Shown one piece after another: positions 26,787-35,459 of a DNA stretch of 64,000 bases. Numbering within the stretch: position 1 is the first letter of the stretch; each line of letters starts with the position of its first letter. The notes under the pieces were generated by a model. That model was not told where the DNA came from. It saw nothing but the letters and a program-made list of their open reading frames with translations, and did not search any database. Both the position numbers and the translations under genes were made by a program. Source of the DNA: Acetobacter musti (lineage in GTDB: Bacteria > Pseudomonadota > Alphaproteobacteria > Acetobacterales > Acetobacteraceae). The stretch spans positions 101,770-165,769 of the forward strand of contig NZ_WOTB01000007.1 in the NCBI RefSeq assembly GCF_011516835.1. The letters run 5' to 3'.

Positions 26787-28049
26787 ATGACGCGCCGGGC
26801 GGGAAGTGCGGATCTGCCGTTGCATGGCGGGCGGGTGCCGGCGTGGCTGGGCGAGCGGATGAGTCGTCTGGGGGCGGTGATTACGCAGGCGATCGTGCAT
26901 CATTACGGGCGCGACGAGTTTCTGCGGCGGCTGGCGCATCCGTTCTGGTTTCAGTCGTTTGGCGCGGTGATGGGGATGGACTGGCATTCGTCGGGGATTA
27001 CGACGAGTGTGATGGGCGCGCTGAAGCGGGGGCTGGAGCCGCTTTCGGCGGAGCTGGGGCTGCATGTGTGCGGAGGGCGGGGGCGTCATTCGCGGCGGAC
27101 ACCGGATGAACTGGTGGCGGTAGGGAATGTGACCGGGCTGGACGGGGCGGCGCTGGGGCGGGCGAGCCGGCTGGTGGCGAAGGTGGACAGTGCGGCAGTT
27201 CAGGACGGGTTCGATCTGTATCTGCACAGTTTTGTGGTGGCGGATGACGGGCGCTGGGTGGTGATTCAGCAGGGCATGAACGATGCGACGGGGTATGCGC
27301 GACGGTATCACTGGTTTTCGGAGGGGCTGCGGAGTTTTGTGGAGGACCCGCACAGCGCGATTGACGGGCGGCCTGCGGGAAATATTGTGAATCTGGCGGA
27401 CCGGCGGGCGGCGGGGTCGCGGGGGGCGCAGCGGGAGCTGCTGCTGGAGGCGGGACCGGACGCGGTGGTGCGGGAGGTGGCGCTGCTGCGGCGGGACGAG
27501 GCGGAGGCACCGGCGCAGGGGATGTTGCCGCATCTGGTGATGCCGGAGCATCATGATGTGCGGTCGGGGGACGTGATGATCCGGCGGCTGCACGGGGCGC
27601 TGGCGGCGGCGGCGGAGTGCGGGCCGCGGGATTTTCAGGATCTGCTGCTGGTTCCCGGCGTGGGGGCACGGACGGTTCAGGCGCTGGCGCAGGTGGCGGA
27701 GGTTGTGCATGGCACGCCGTGCCGGTTTGCTGATCCGGCCCGGTTTTCGATGGCGCATGGAGGGAAGGACCGGCATCCGTTTCCTGTGCCGACGGAGGTG
27801 TATGACCGGACGATTGCGATGCTGAAGGAGGCGGTGGCGGCGGCGAAGCTGGGAAATGAGGAGCGTCTGGAGGCGGTGCGGCGGCTGGACGCGCAGGCGC
27901 GGCGGCTTGAGGCGCATGTGTCGGGGCCGTCTCTGGAGGCGTATGTTGCGCGGGAGCGGGCGGCGTCGCATGATTATGGCGGGCGGAGCGTTTTCGGATG
28001 GGAGCCGGAACCGGAAGACGGCTCGGGCAGGGTGGCGCGGGAGCAGTGA
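26787..28049 (+). CDS. DUF763-domain protein
   Basis: A 420-residue protein of the DUF763 family. Conserved blocks include ADLPLHGGRVPAWLGERM at the start, HPFWFQSFGAVMGMDWHSSG, KVDSAAVQDGFDLYLHSFVV and GMNDATGYARRYHWFSE. Function is unknown; family members are found across bacteria and archaea. The gene is very G+C-rich (many GGG/GCG codons), unlike the phage genes to its left, so the cluster border must lie in the 25.5-26.8 kb gap. Full-length by comparison with the family. Confidence 0.85.
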   Translation: MTRRAGSADLPLHGGRVPAWLGERMSRLGAVITQAIVHHYGRDEFLRRLAHPFWFQSFGAVMGMDWHSSGITTSVMGALKRGLEPLSAELGLHVCGGRGRHSRRTPDELVAVGNVTGLDGAALGRASRLVAKVDSAAVQDGFDLYLHSFVVADDGRWVVIQQGMNDATGYARRYHWFSEGLRSFVEDPHSAIDGRPAGNIVNLADRRAAGSRGAQRELLLEAGPDAVVREVALLRRDEAEAPAQGMLPHLVMPEHHDVRSGDVMIRRLHGALAAAAECGPRDFQDLLLVPGVGARTVQALAQVAEVVHGTPCRFADPARFSMAHGGKDRHPFPVPTEVYDRTIAMLKEAVAAAKLGNEERLEAVRRLDAQARRLEAHVSGPSLEAYVARERAASHDYGGRSVFGWEPEPEDGSGRVAREQ

Positions 28050-28277
28050 GATGCTGTGTATGTCGCTGACTATACCGTCTTCGCAGAAGAGGCCGGCGCA
28101 GGTTTCTGCTCGGTATCGGAAGACTCCGGCTTACGATTAAGTTTTCCGTTACATTCCTGATGTTACACTGGACGCTTCAGGCTGCGCGCTGACGTTGTCG
28201 GGTTGTGTAACTGATTTCCGGCCGGGTGTAGTTTTTTTGCTCTTCCTGCTGCTGCGATCCTGTTTCCTGAGGATTAG

Positions 28278-30539
28278 ATGAAACTGATCGCTATTGTGAA
28301 TGAAAGCGTTTCAAATCAAGCCATTTTTGGTCATCTGGCCCGGCAAGCCACGCCAGAGCTGAAGACGGAGCTGTTTGCCTCGCCTGAGGAAGCGATGGCG
28401 CATTTCATCGCCGGGCATCATCCGGATCTGGTCGTCACTGATTTCCAAATGTCCGGAATGGGAGGTGCCGCATTTATCTCGGCATTGCGGGAGCAATCCT
28501 GGGGGCATGACATGCCAGTGGTTGTCGTCGCCGCTCATGAGGACCGCGATTGGCGTCTGGCGGCCCTGCGGGCGGGGGCGACGGATTTTCTTGTCAGTCC
28601 GGTTGATCATGGTGAGTTTGTCACCCGGATGAGGAATCTTTTGCATCTGGCAGCGAGCCGGCGACAGATGAGCCGGCGGGCGATGACGCTGGAGCGGGAG
28701 CTGGCGGAAAGTCACCGCGCCCGTGCGGCCCAGTTGCAACGGAGCCGGCAGCATCTGCTGCAGGTGATTGACACGGTCCCGGCGATGATCAGCGCGACCG
28801 ACGGGGCGGGGCGGTATGTCTTCGTCAACAGGTGTATGGCTGAATCGATGTACAGCACGCCGGAGGCGCTCATCGGGACACTTGCACCGGGCAGGAGGGG
28901 GCCGGTCCGTTGTGAATCCATGGTCTGTAAACCTGAGCAGGAACGGATCGGATGTTGCGGCGAGAAGCGGGATTGTTGTGGTGAGCGTTTCGAGGAGATC
29001 GTGCATGACAGCAGGGGACGGGAGCGGGTTCATCTGACTTCCGACACACCGCTGAAGATGGGGGAAAGCGAGACGCCGCTCTGGCTGAAAACATCTCTCG
29101 ATATTACAGATCTTAAAGTTGCGCAGAGAAAACTTCATGTCCTTGCCTATCAGGATCAGCTGACGGGAGCACCGAACCGGCTGAAAGTCGAAAAGACGAT
29201 TCAGGCTCTGGTTTCCGGCGCAAAGAACGAAAAAACAGCTTTCGCACTGTTTCTGCTCGATCTGGACCGGTTCAAGGCAATCAACGACACGCTTGGTCAC
29301 AGTAAGGGCGACCGGGTTCTGAAGAGTGTGGTTTGCCGTCTGGCGAAGATTCTGCCGGACGCCGTGGTTTCCGGACGGTTTGGCGGCGATGAATTCGGCA
29401 TTGTGCTGCGGCTGAATGAGGCGGATTGCGAACAGGAAGCCTGTGTGAGGGCTGCTGTAATCCTGGATGCATTTGTAACCCCTTTCGCATTTGGTGAAGA
29501 AGAAGGCGACCAGATTGGGGTGTCGGCGGATGACAGCGTTGTCATCACGACTGTGAGTATTGGTGTAGCGGTACATCATGGCGGACCGGTGATGTTTGAT
29601 ACACTTCTCCGACGTGCTGACATGGCGATGTACAAGGCGAAAGCGGCCGGTGGAAATACGTACGAACTGTTCCGGCCCGAGATGGAGGCGAGGGAGGAGG
29701 CAGCAATGCGGATCGAACTCGATCTGCACAGGGCTGTGCCGAATCGGGAACTGGAACTGCATTATCAGCCGCAGCTTGATCTTCGTTCCGGACGGATTGT
29801 CGGGGTGGAGGCCTTGCTGCGCTGGCGCCGGGCTGACGGAAATCTTCTGGCGCCGGGGATTTTTCTTCCGGTTGCAGAGGAAACCGGGCTGATTGTGCCG
29901 ATTACGGAATGGGTTCTTAAAGAGGCCTGTCGTCAGCTTTCTGTCTGGAGAGCTATGGGCATTTCGGTGCGAATGGCAGTAAACATGTCCGGCGTTCTGT
30001 TCCGTCGTTCGGATATTCGTGGCATGGTTCTGGATGTGATAGAACGTTCCGGAATCAATCCGAGTGATCTGGAACTTGAACTGACGGAATCGGTGCTTAT
30101 CAGGAATACAGATTCCGCGAACCGGCAACTGGCCGATCTCCGTAAGCTCGGCGCGGCTGTGGCAGTGGATGATTTCGGTACGGGCTACGCTTCTCTGACT
30201 TATCTGAGCAGGCTGGTGATCGACCGGATCAAGATCGACAAATCTTTTATCGACCGGATTGAGGAATCCGAATCTGATCAGGCTATTGTCCGGTCAATGA
30301 TTACGCTGTGTCGCAATCTGGGAATTCGGGTGACGGCGGAAGGGATTGAGCGGCCAGAGCAGGCGCAGTGGCTTGCGCGACAACGTTGCGATGAGGGGCA
30401 GGGATTTTATTTCGGCCGCCCTCAGCCAGCGGATAAGATTGCTGTGATGATTCATGCGACAATGCATGGAATGCCGCGAGACGATCTGACAGCGTTCGTG
30501 GCGTCCGTGTCAGCGGAGGGGTCTGAACTGGCGCCGTGA
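28278..30539 (+). CDS. Cyclic-di-GMP regulator REC-PAS-GGDEF-EAL
   Basis: A 753-residue cytoplasmic protein. A receiver domain spans about 1-125 (phospho-acceptor Asp55 in VVTDFQMSG), then a coiled linker, a PAS domain (about 150-280), a GGDEF domain (RFGGDEFGIVL intact) and an EAL domain (GVEALLRWRR, ELTESVLI, VDDFGTGYASL, KIDKSFI intact). Both catalytic sites look usable, though no RxxD inhibition site is obvious before GGDEF. The PAS domain holds a Cys-rich insert (CESMVCKPEQ, GCCGEKRDCCGER), which suggests metal or redox sensing. No histidine kinase gene is adjacent. Confidence 0.9.
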   Translation: MKLIAIVNESVSNQAIFGHLARQATPELKTELFASPEEAMAHFIAGHHPDLVVTDFQMSGMGGAAFISALREQSWGHDMPVVVVAAHEDRDWRLAALRAGATDFLVSPVDHGEFVTRMRNLLHLAASRRQMSRRAMTLERELAESHRARAAQLQRSRQHLLQVIDTVPAMISATDGAGRYVFVNRCMAESMYSTPEALIGTLAPGRRGPVRCESMVCKPEQERIGCCGEKRDCCGERFEEIVHDSRGRERVHLTSDTPLKMGESETPLWLKTSLDITDLKVAQRKLHVLAYQDQLTGAPNRLKVEKTIQALVSGAKNEKTAFALFLLDLDRFKAINDTLGHSKGDRVLKSVVCRLAKILPDAVVSGRFGGDEFGIVLRLNEADCEQEACVRAAVILDAFVTPFAFGEEEGDQIGVSADDSVVITTVSIGVAVHHGGPVMFDTLLRRADMAMYKAKAAGGNTYELFRPEMEAREEAAMRIELDLHRAVPNRELELHYQPQLDLRSGRIVGVEALLRWRRADGNLLAPGIFLPVAEETGLIVPITEWVLKEACRQLSVWRAMGISVRMAVNMSGVLFRRSDIRGMVLDVIERSGINPSDLELELTESVLIRNTDSANRQLADLRKLGAAVAVDDFGTGYASLTYLSRLVIDRIKIDKSFIDRIEESESDQAIVRSMITLCRNLGIRVTAEGIERPEQAQWLARQRCDEGQGFYFGRPQPADKIAVMIHATMHGMPRDDLTAFVASVSAEGSELAP

Positions 30540-30551
30540 AAGTTGCGCTAC

Positions 30552-30885
30552 TCAGCACAGGCAGGACGGCCGCCGATCCGGATGAGGGTTGTCATCGGGA
30601 CCATTAAGAGCGAATTCGTACATTTCCCATGCGGTGTGTTGCAGAACGCCCTCGCCGACAATCTGGCCGGTGAATTCGGTCGTTAGTGCGTCGACATCAG
30701 GGCGCGTGAGATAAGGCCGAAGGGATTTTTTCCCCGGGAGTGAACCAGCCAGGTTCCGTCTGTCCGAGATGGATAAAAGTATCATCTTTGCCGGGCATGA
30801 TGCGGTAATCGTCCGGATTGCCGGGAACACGAGTGGAGCCGGGGGATTCGAAAAAGACCTGTGTGATAGCTGGATTTGTGCAGGG
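30552..30885 (-). pseudogene. Remnant of an unidentified gene with a frameshift
   Basis: Two minus-strand frames look like one coding sequence. Upstream (about 30885-30710) the frame reads ITQVFFESPGSTRVPGNPDD then HLGQTEPGWFTPGEKIP and stops. A one-base shift continues it as LRPYLTRPDVDALTTEFTGQ and GEGVLQHTAWEMYEFALNG to a TGA near 30552. No good start is seen, and a TAG lies upstream in frame. I do not recognise the protein. It lies tail to tail with the GGDEF-EAL gene. Confidence 0.35.
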
Positions 30886-31150
30886 GAAAATAGTGATCAG
30901 GTGCTATTGTATGGCTGAGGTTGTATCACCCGGTATTTGCCATCCGGGAAGTAGCGTCGGACACAAGGGCAACTGGCTGCCCGCGCCACATAGGAACTTT
31001 TAGGCGACGAGCCAGGCCGGCGGAGAGGGTGGATCGTTACTTACCGGGACTTATCTGGCGGTAATCAGCTGCTCCGACAGACGACCGGCACTGACAAAAG
31101 TCATCTTAAATTTATCCGGGGTGACTGTCTCGGTAATGATCAGCGCAGAT

Positions 31151-31185
31151 ACCACCAGGTATCCGTTTGGAGGACGCCTGGTGGT
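31151..31185 (-). terminator. Hairpin after the His/Cys-rich protein gene
   Basis: A 9-base inverted repeat (accaccagg / cctggtggt) starts 16 bases after the stop of the minus-strand gene. No T-run follows, so it may stabilise the message end rather than terminate by itself. Confidence 0.4.
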
Positions 31186-31201
31186 GGATGTGAGCAGGAG
31201 G

Positions 31202-32527
31202 TTACGAACAGTGGGTCGGAAGCAGGTTGGTCCACTGGGTGGCTTCGTGAGATCCGGCTGCCGTTACGGTCTGGCAGGAGCCGTGGCTGCTGCTCCAGGG
31301 GTCAGGATGTGTGCAGCTTCCTCCAGTGCCGGTTGTGGAAGAATGCGACCAGTTTTTCACGCAGTTTGCGAAATGGTCCTGAGCGTATTCTTTCCAGAAC
31401 TGGGTGTCGCACCCATGGCCTGACCCGGATGACGTCTGATGAGCCGGGGCGCATCCGCTGCTGCCGCTTTGTTTATGCCACGAAGTGTTGCTGTCACAGC
31501 CGTGACCTGATGCGGAACCGTGGTCATCATGACAATGATCGTGCGTGGAAGTGCTGCCGCTGTTGTCATGGTGATGGTGGTGAGGTGTGCAGTGACTGCC
31601 GGAGCCGTTGTCATCTCCGCTGTTGCCGCCACTGCCATTATCGCAACTGCTGGTGTGGTCATGTCCCGGAGGCCAGCCGGTTGTGGCGGAAGCGGGCAGG
31701 GAGCTGTCGGCGATGACGTAATCGCCGGCGAGGTCTTTTGTGATACTTACGGAGCCGGGCGTATAACCGGCTGCAGCGGTGATATCGCTCAGCGTGATGG
31801 TCTGGTTGCTGCTCGTCGTGATGATCAGACTGTAGGTGCCATCGCTGTTTTCGCTGTACTGGGCGGAGACCGGCGTGACGCCGTCGGTACCGTTGAGGGC
31901 GAATTCGCTGTTTGCGGAGACGTTTTTGAATGCCGTGGTGACGTTCTGACCCTCGCTTCCGAGCACGATCATATTCAGTGTACTCGGGTCGAAGGTAACC
32001 GTGCCGCCTGCCCAGCCAGATGTATAGAGCGTGCTGCCGCCGGACAGACTGACATTCATCGCAAGGTCGACGCTGATGCCGGCACTTTCGGTGCCAAGTG
32101 TCGCATTGTTGAGGACGAGGTTACCGTCTCCGGAAAGACGGCTTGTGGTGAGGGTGACGTTCGAGCTGTTATTGATCGTCAGCGTGCCGCTGATTTCGTT
32201 AATGCCAAGGCTGACGGGAGACGCGGTATCGACAGTGAGGTTGCCATTCGCGAAAATCTGCATGGCGTCGGCGGTGAAGACTGGTGTCGCGGTGGCGTCA
32301 GAGCCGTCGCAGGCTGTGATGTCGAGCGTGCCGTAATCGCCGATGGTGAGACTGGGTACTTCGGTGCTGTAAGTGCTGCCGAGAACGGCAGTGACCGGGG
32401 CGGTGGACGTGCCGCTGATGTTGATTTCATGGTAGTCGGTGGGAAGCGTTCCGCTGCTCCAGTTGGTGGCGTCGAGGAAGTCCTGCGATGTTGTCGCAGT
32501 GAAATAATCGGTGGCGTTCTGAACCAT
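31202..32527 (-). CDS. Putative surface/secreted protein with His/Cys-rich C-terminal region
   Basis: A 441-residue protein. Residues 1 to about 285 are Ser/Thr/Asn/Gly-rich beta repeats (DYFTATTSQDFLDATNWSSG, TVDTASPVSLGINEISGTL, LSGDGNLVLNNATLGTE), as in parallel-beta adhesins of acetic acid bacteria. Residues about 286-441 change to a His/Cys/Gly/Ser-rich tail (HCTPHHHHHDNSG, HDHCHDDHGSASGHGCDS, SGHGCDTQFWKEYAQDHF, NCVKNWSHSS). No Sec signal is visible, so type I or another leaderless export would be needed if it is secreted. The tail should bind metals such as Zn, Ni or Cu. Family not recognised. Confidence 0.6.
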   Translation of the reverse strand: MVQNATDYFTATTSQDFLDATNWSSGTLPTDYHEINISGTSTAPVTAVLGSTYSTEVPSLTIGDYGTLDITACDGSDATATPVFTADAMQIFANGNLTVDTASPVSLGINEISGTLTINNSSNVTLTTSRLSGDGNLVLNNATLGTESAGISVDLAMNVSLSGGSTLYTSGWAGGTVTFDPSTLNMIVLGSEGQNVTTAFKNVSANSEFALNGTDGVTPVSAQYSENSDGTYSLIITTSSNQTITLSDITAAAGYTPGSVSITKDLAGDYVIADSSLPASATTGWPPGHDHTSSCDNGSGGNSGDDNGSGSHCTPHHHHHDNSGSTSTHDHCHDDHGSASGHGCDSNTSWHKQSGSSGCAPAHQTSSGSGHGCDTQFWKEYAQDHFANCVKNWSHSSTTGTGGSCTHPDPWSSSHGSCQTVTAAGSHEATQWTNLLPTHCS

Positions 32528-33170
32528 GGCGACCAGATTCTCCTGTCAGGTCAATGACATCCGGACCGCTCAGCGAAGCGCACGGGATGCCCTGGTTCGC
32601 TGCGGCCGAACATTTGTTAACAAAATGTTACCCGGCGAGATAGAGCTCATTTTGAATTAATATTATCAAATATGGAATTTAAGGTGGTTTATGGCTGTTC
32701 GGGTGGATTTTTGAAAAAGTTATGGCGTTGTTGCAACGGTGTGTCGTGTGAGGAGGCGCAGTGAGGTTTCTGAATTGTTTCAGGAGCGGATCGGATGACA
32801 GGTTTTTCATCATGCGTCCGGTTCGGAGAGCCTGTGAGGAAGGTAATTTCCGAAGGAGAGCGGTATCAGTGTTGTCGCTTACCACTGGCGGGGATGGTCG
32901 GGATTTTCCACCGGGAAGAGCAGTTCACCAGGTAGTTCATCATGATCAACTGCCATATAGGGATGCCGGAAGACAGGGGCGATGCAATCGCGCCTGTAGC
33001 GCAGGGCATCCTGTTATCTGCGTCATGTTCGACTTATCTGCGTCATGTTCGACCAGGCAGAACCCGGGAGCGATTGTGTCCGGTGATGCCCGGCGTAATC
33101 GTGAAAATGCGGCTGTCAGTTCATATTGAAACAATATCCGGAAGTGGTCTGGATAATGGATGGCGGGTTT
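32528..33170. other. Intergenic region with a tandem repeat
   Basis: About 640 bases with no supported gene. It holds the leader of the His/Cys-rich gene on the left and the exact tandem repeat listed separately. Short frames on both strands have no recognisable features. Confidence 0.45.
33014..33053. repeat. 20-base perfect tandem duplication
   Basis: The unit ttatctgcgtcatgttcgac occurs twice in a row (33014-33033 and 33034-33053) with no mismatch. It lies in non-coding sequence 120 bases after the end of the CNNM gene. It is most simply a slippage duplication. Confidence 0.9.
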
Positions 33171-34499
33171 TCATTCTTTGCGTTCGAGACGCGTGACGAG
33201 GAGCTGGTTGATCCGGAAGCCCTCGACATCGACGACCTCGAACCGGAAGCCGGCGGCATCCGTGCGGTCGGCTTTGCGGGCCATGCGGCGGAGGCGGTGC
33301 ATGACGAAGCCGCCGATGGTGTCGAAGGTTGCGCTGTCGGGAAGGTCGGCGACGCCGAGTTCGCGGATCACGTCGCCGATGGGGGCGGCGCCGTCGATCA
33401 GCCAGGAGTTTTCGTCGCGGCGGACGATGGCCTGTTCCTCGAATGGGTTGGCGAGACCGTCCATCAGCGCGCCCATGATGTCCTTGAAGGTGATGAGTCC
33501 GACGATCATGCCGTATTCGCTGACGACGAGGGCGAAGCCGGCGCCGTGGGTGTCGAACTGGGCGAGGGTGTCCCAGAGATTCAGGGTTTCGGGGACGGAG
33601 AGGACGTCGCGGCGCAGTTTTGAGATGGGGGTGGTGAGAGGCTGTTCCGGGGCGCCGGGGTTTTTCGGGTTGTCGACGGCGACGACGAGGACATCTTCGG
33701 CGCGGATGGAGCCGATAACGTGATCGAGGCCGCCATTGCACAGCGGGTAGCGTGAATAGGGGCGGACGCGAACCTTGTCGCGCTGGGTTTCCGGTGATTC
33801 CTGGATGTCGAGATAGACGATTTCGTCACGCGGGGTCATGGCGGAGGTGACGGAACGGTCCTGCAGGCCGAGGACGTTCTGGATCATCTGATGTTCCTGC
33901 TCCAGCAGCACGCCGGAGGCGGTACCGGCGGCGAGGATGGCGCGCAGGTCTTCCGGGGTGACCGGCTCGACGGCGGAGGCGGCCGGGATTTTCAGGGCGC
34001 GGAGCAGAGCGTCGGAGATTTTCGAGAACACCCAGACGAAGGGATAGAGCACGCGGAGTGCGGCGGCGGGGAACCAGCCGACAGCCAGCGCGACCCGGTC
34101 CGGGGCATTCATGGCGATGCGTTTGGGAAGCAGGTCTGCGAACAGGACGAAAATGCCGGTGGTGAAAACGAAGCCGGCGGCGGAGGCAATGCTCTGGGCG
34201 CTGGTTGGTTCCATACCCCAGCCGGTGAGGATGTCGGCGATGGGCGGGGCGAGCATCTCCGAGCTGATCATGCCGCCGAGAACGCCGACGGCGTTGAGCA
34301 GGATCTGCAGGACGGTCATGACCTGGCCGCTGTTGCGGCGCAGGGCGAGGAAGGCGGTGGCGCGTTCGTCTCCCGCTTCGGCGCGGGCGCGGAGGCGGAC
34401 GTCCCGCGCGGCGGCGAAGGAGATTTCGGAGAGGGAAATCAGAATGCTGATGGCGATGAGGAGGACAAGGGCGACGACGCCCAGGAACAGGAGAAGCAC
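33171..34499 (-). CDS. CNNM/CorC-family membrane protein (DUF21-CBS-CorC_HlyC)
   Basis: A 442-residue inner-membrane protein. The DUF21 domain (about 1-190) has four hydrophobic segments and the family block SLSEISFAAARDVRLRARAEAGDERA. Two CBS motifs follow (about 205-340; SAMTPRDEIVYLDI, GFALVVSEYGMIVGLITFKDIMGAL), then a CorC_HlyC domain (SWLIDGAAPIGDV, TIGGFVMHRLRRM) to the end. Members take part in Mg or other divalent cation export or resistance, and are often misnamed hemolysins. The gene stands alone. Confidence 0.85.
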   Translation of the reverse strand: MLLLFLGVVALVLLIAISILISLSEISFAAARDVRLRARAEAGDERATAFLALRRNSGQVMTVLQILLNAVGVLGGMISSEMLAPPIADILTGWGMEPTSAQSIASAAGFVFTTGIFVLFADLLPKRIAMNAPDRVALAVGWFPAAALRVLYPFVWVFSKISDALLRALKIPAASAVEPVTPEDLRAILAAGTASGVLLEQEHQMIQNVLGLQDRSVTSAMTPRDEIVYLDIQESPETQRDKVRVRPYSRYPLCNGGLDHVIGSIRAEDVLVVAVDNPKNPGAPEQPLTTPISKLRRDVLSVPETLNLWDTLAQFDTHGAGFALVVSEYGMIVGLITFKDIMGALMDGLANPFEEQAIVRRDENSWLIDGAAPIGDVIRELGVADLPDSATFDTIGGFVMHRLRRMARKADRTDAAGFRFEVVDVEGFRINQLLVTRLERKE

Positions 34500-34925
34500 G
34501 GGACCGACCGGTGTGTTGTGGGGCGGCGGTGCTCCGGAGGAACGCAGCCGTTAAGAGAGTATAACCTGTCTGCGGGGGGCTGGGCCAGTTCTGTGAGCCG
34601 GTCTGACTGGTGGCCGGAGACAGGCGCTGTGTATTGCCGGACAGGTCAGCCGGTGAGATCTTCGTAACTACGGATGGCTGCCGCTGATCTGTCTGGTCTC
34701 CGGCGGCTCCGCGGAGTGATGCAGGACATAAAAGTGGCAGTCATGGTCTGGTCATGTTGCGGGCCAGATCAGAAGCCGGGCTGCTGGTCTTCTCTGGTCC
34801 GGGGCGTGTCAGTGTATCGTTTTGTATCCGATATGAAAAAGCTGACATGCCTGCAGCGGGATGTTTTAAGAAGGAAGCGGGGATGGTCCGGCTGAGAGGC
34901 CGGGAAACAGAAAGGACGGGGCGGG
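34500..34925. other. Intergenic region between two divergent genes
   Basis: About 425 bases between the CNNM gene (minus) and the following plus-strand gene. No gene is supported; it should contain both promoters, but I see no clear -35/-10 pair. Confidence 0.4.
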
Positions 34926-35336
34926 ATGCTGCCTTTTCGCGGGTACGGGGTCCGGGATGATGAGGAATCGCTTCATCCGGTGGTGCGGATTCTGATGAAA
35001 GGATGTCCGTCCCGCGAGGATATGTTGCGGGCGGTCGGGTTGTCCGGGGACCTGAATCCCGGGTCTGAGGAGGAGATTTCCCTGGCGGGGTATGAACTTT
35101 TTCTGACACTGGCGGGGCCGCTTCCGGAGGAGGTGATGGCGCGTGGCAATGCGCTTGAGGAGGCGTTCCGGCCGCTGTTGCAGGATGCGTGGTCTCTGAT
35201 CGCCGCGTTACCCGGTATCCCGGAGGAGATGACGCGGGATGAGGCGCGGCATGTGGTGCGGGCCTGGACGGCGGTGCACTGGGCGCTGGGGGCGCGCCGG
35301 GCGGCGATGGCGCTTGATGAAGGACGGAGCGGCTGA
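34926..35336 (+). CDS. Hypothetical protein (136 residues)
   Basis: A short acidic protein starting MLPFRGYGVRDDEE, with a helical core (YELFLTLAGPLPEEVMARGNALEEAFRPLLQDAWSLI) and a C-terminal helix pair (ARHVVRAWTAVHWALGARRAAMAL). Codon use is G+C-rich like the next gene, and acggggcggg precedes the ATG, so I believe that it is real. No family is recognised. It precedes xylulokinase by 123 bases on the same strand, but I see no functional link. Confidence 0.55.
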   Translation: MLPFRGYGVRDDEESLHPVVRILMKGCPSREDMLRAVGLSGDLNPGSEEEISLAGYELFLTLAGPLPEEVMARGNALEEAFRPLLQDAWSLIAALPGIPEEMTRDEARHVVRAWTAVHWALGARRAAMALDEGRSG

Positions 35337-35459
35337 GGGGAAACGCTCCGGCGCGCGGTCGGCTGTGTATCGTGTCACAGTCCTGTCACCTTCTGCCGTC
35401 ACGCTGCCCGTCGGATGCAAAGGCGGCTAGTATCCGGCAAAACGTCTGACAGGGCTTGC

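Noticed and set aside
26529..27971. Long basic minus-strand frame (480 codons) opposite the DUF763 gene
   Set aside because: It is Arg/Pro/His-rich with no domain, the usual shadow of a G+C-rich gene, and the plus strand has a full DUF763 protein.
28311..30128. 605-codon minus-strand frame opposite the GGDEF-EAL gene
   Set aside because: No domain or ribosome site, while the plus strand carries four recognisable domains across the same DNA.
31520..32557. 345-codon plus-strand frame opposite the His/Cys-rich gene
   Set aside because: No domain. The minus-strand protein has a consistent two-part composition, so it is preferred, though neither has a known family.
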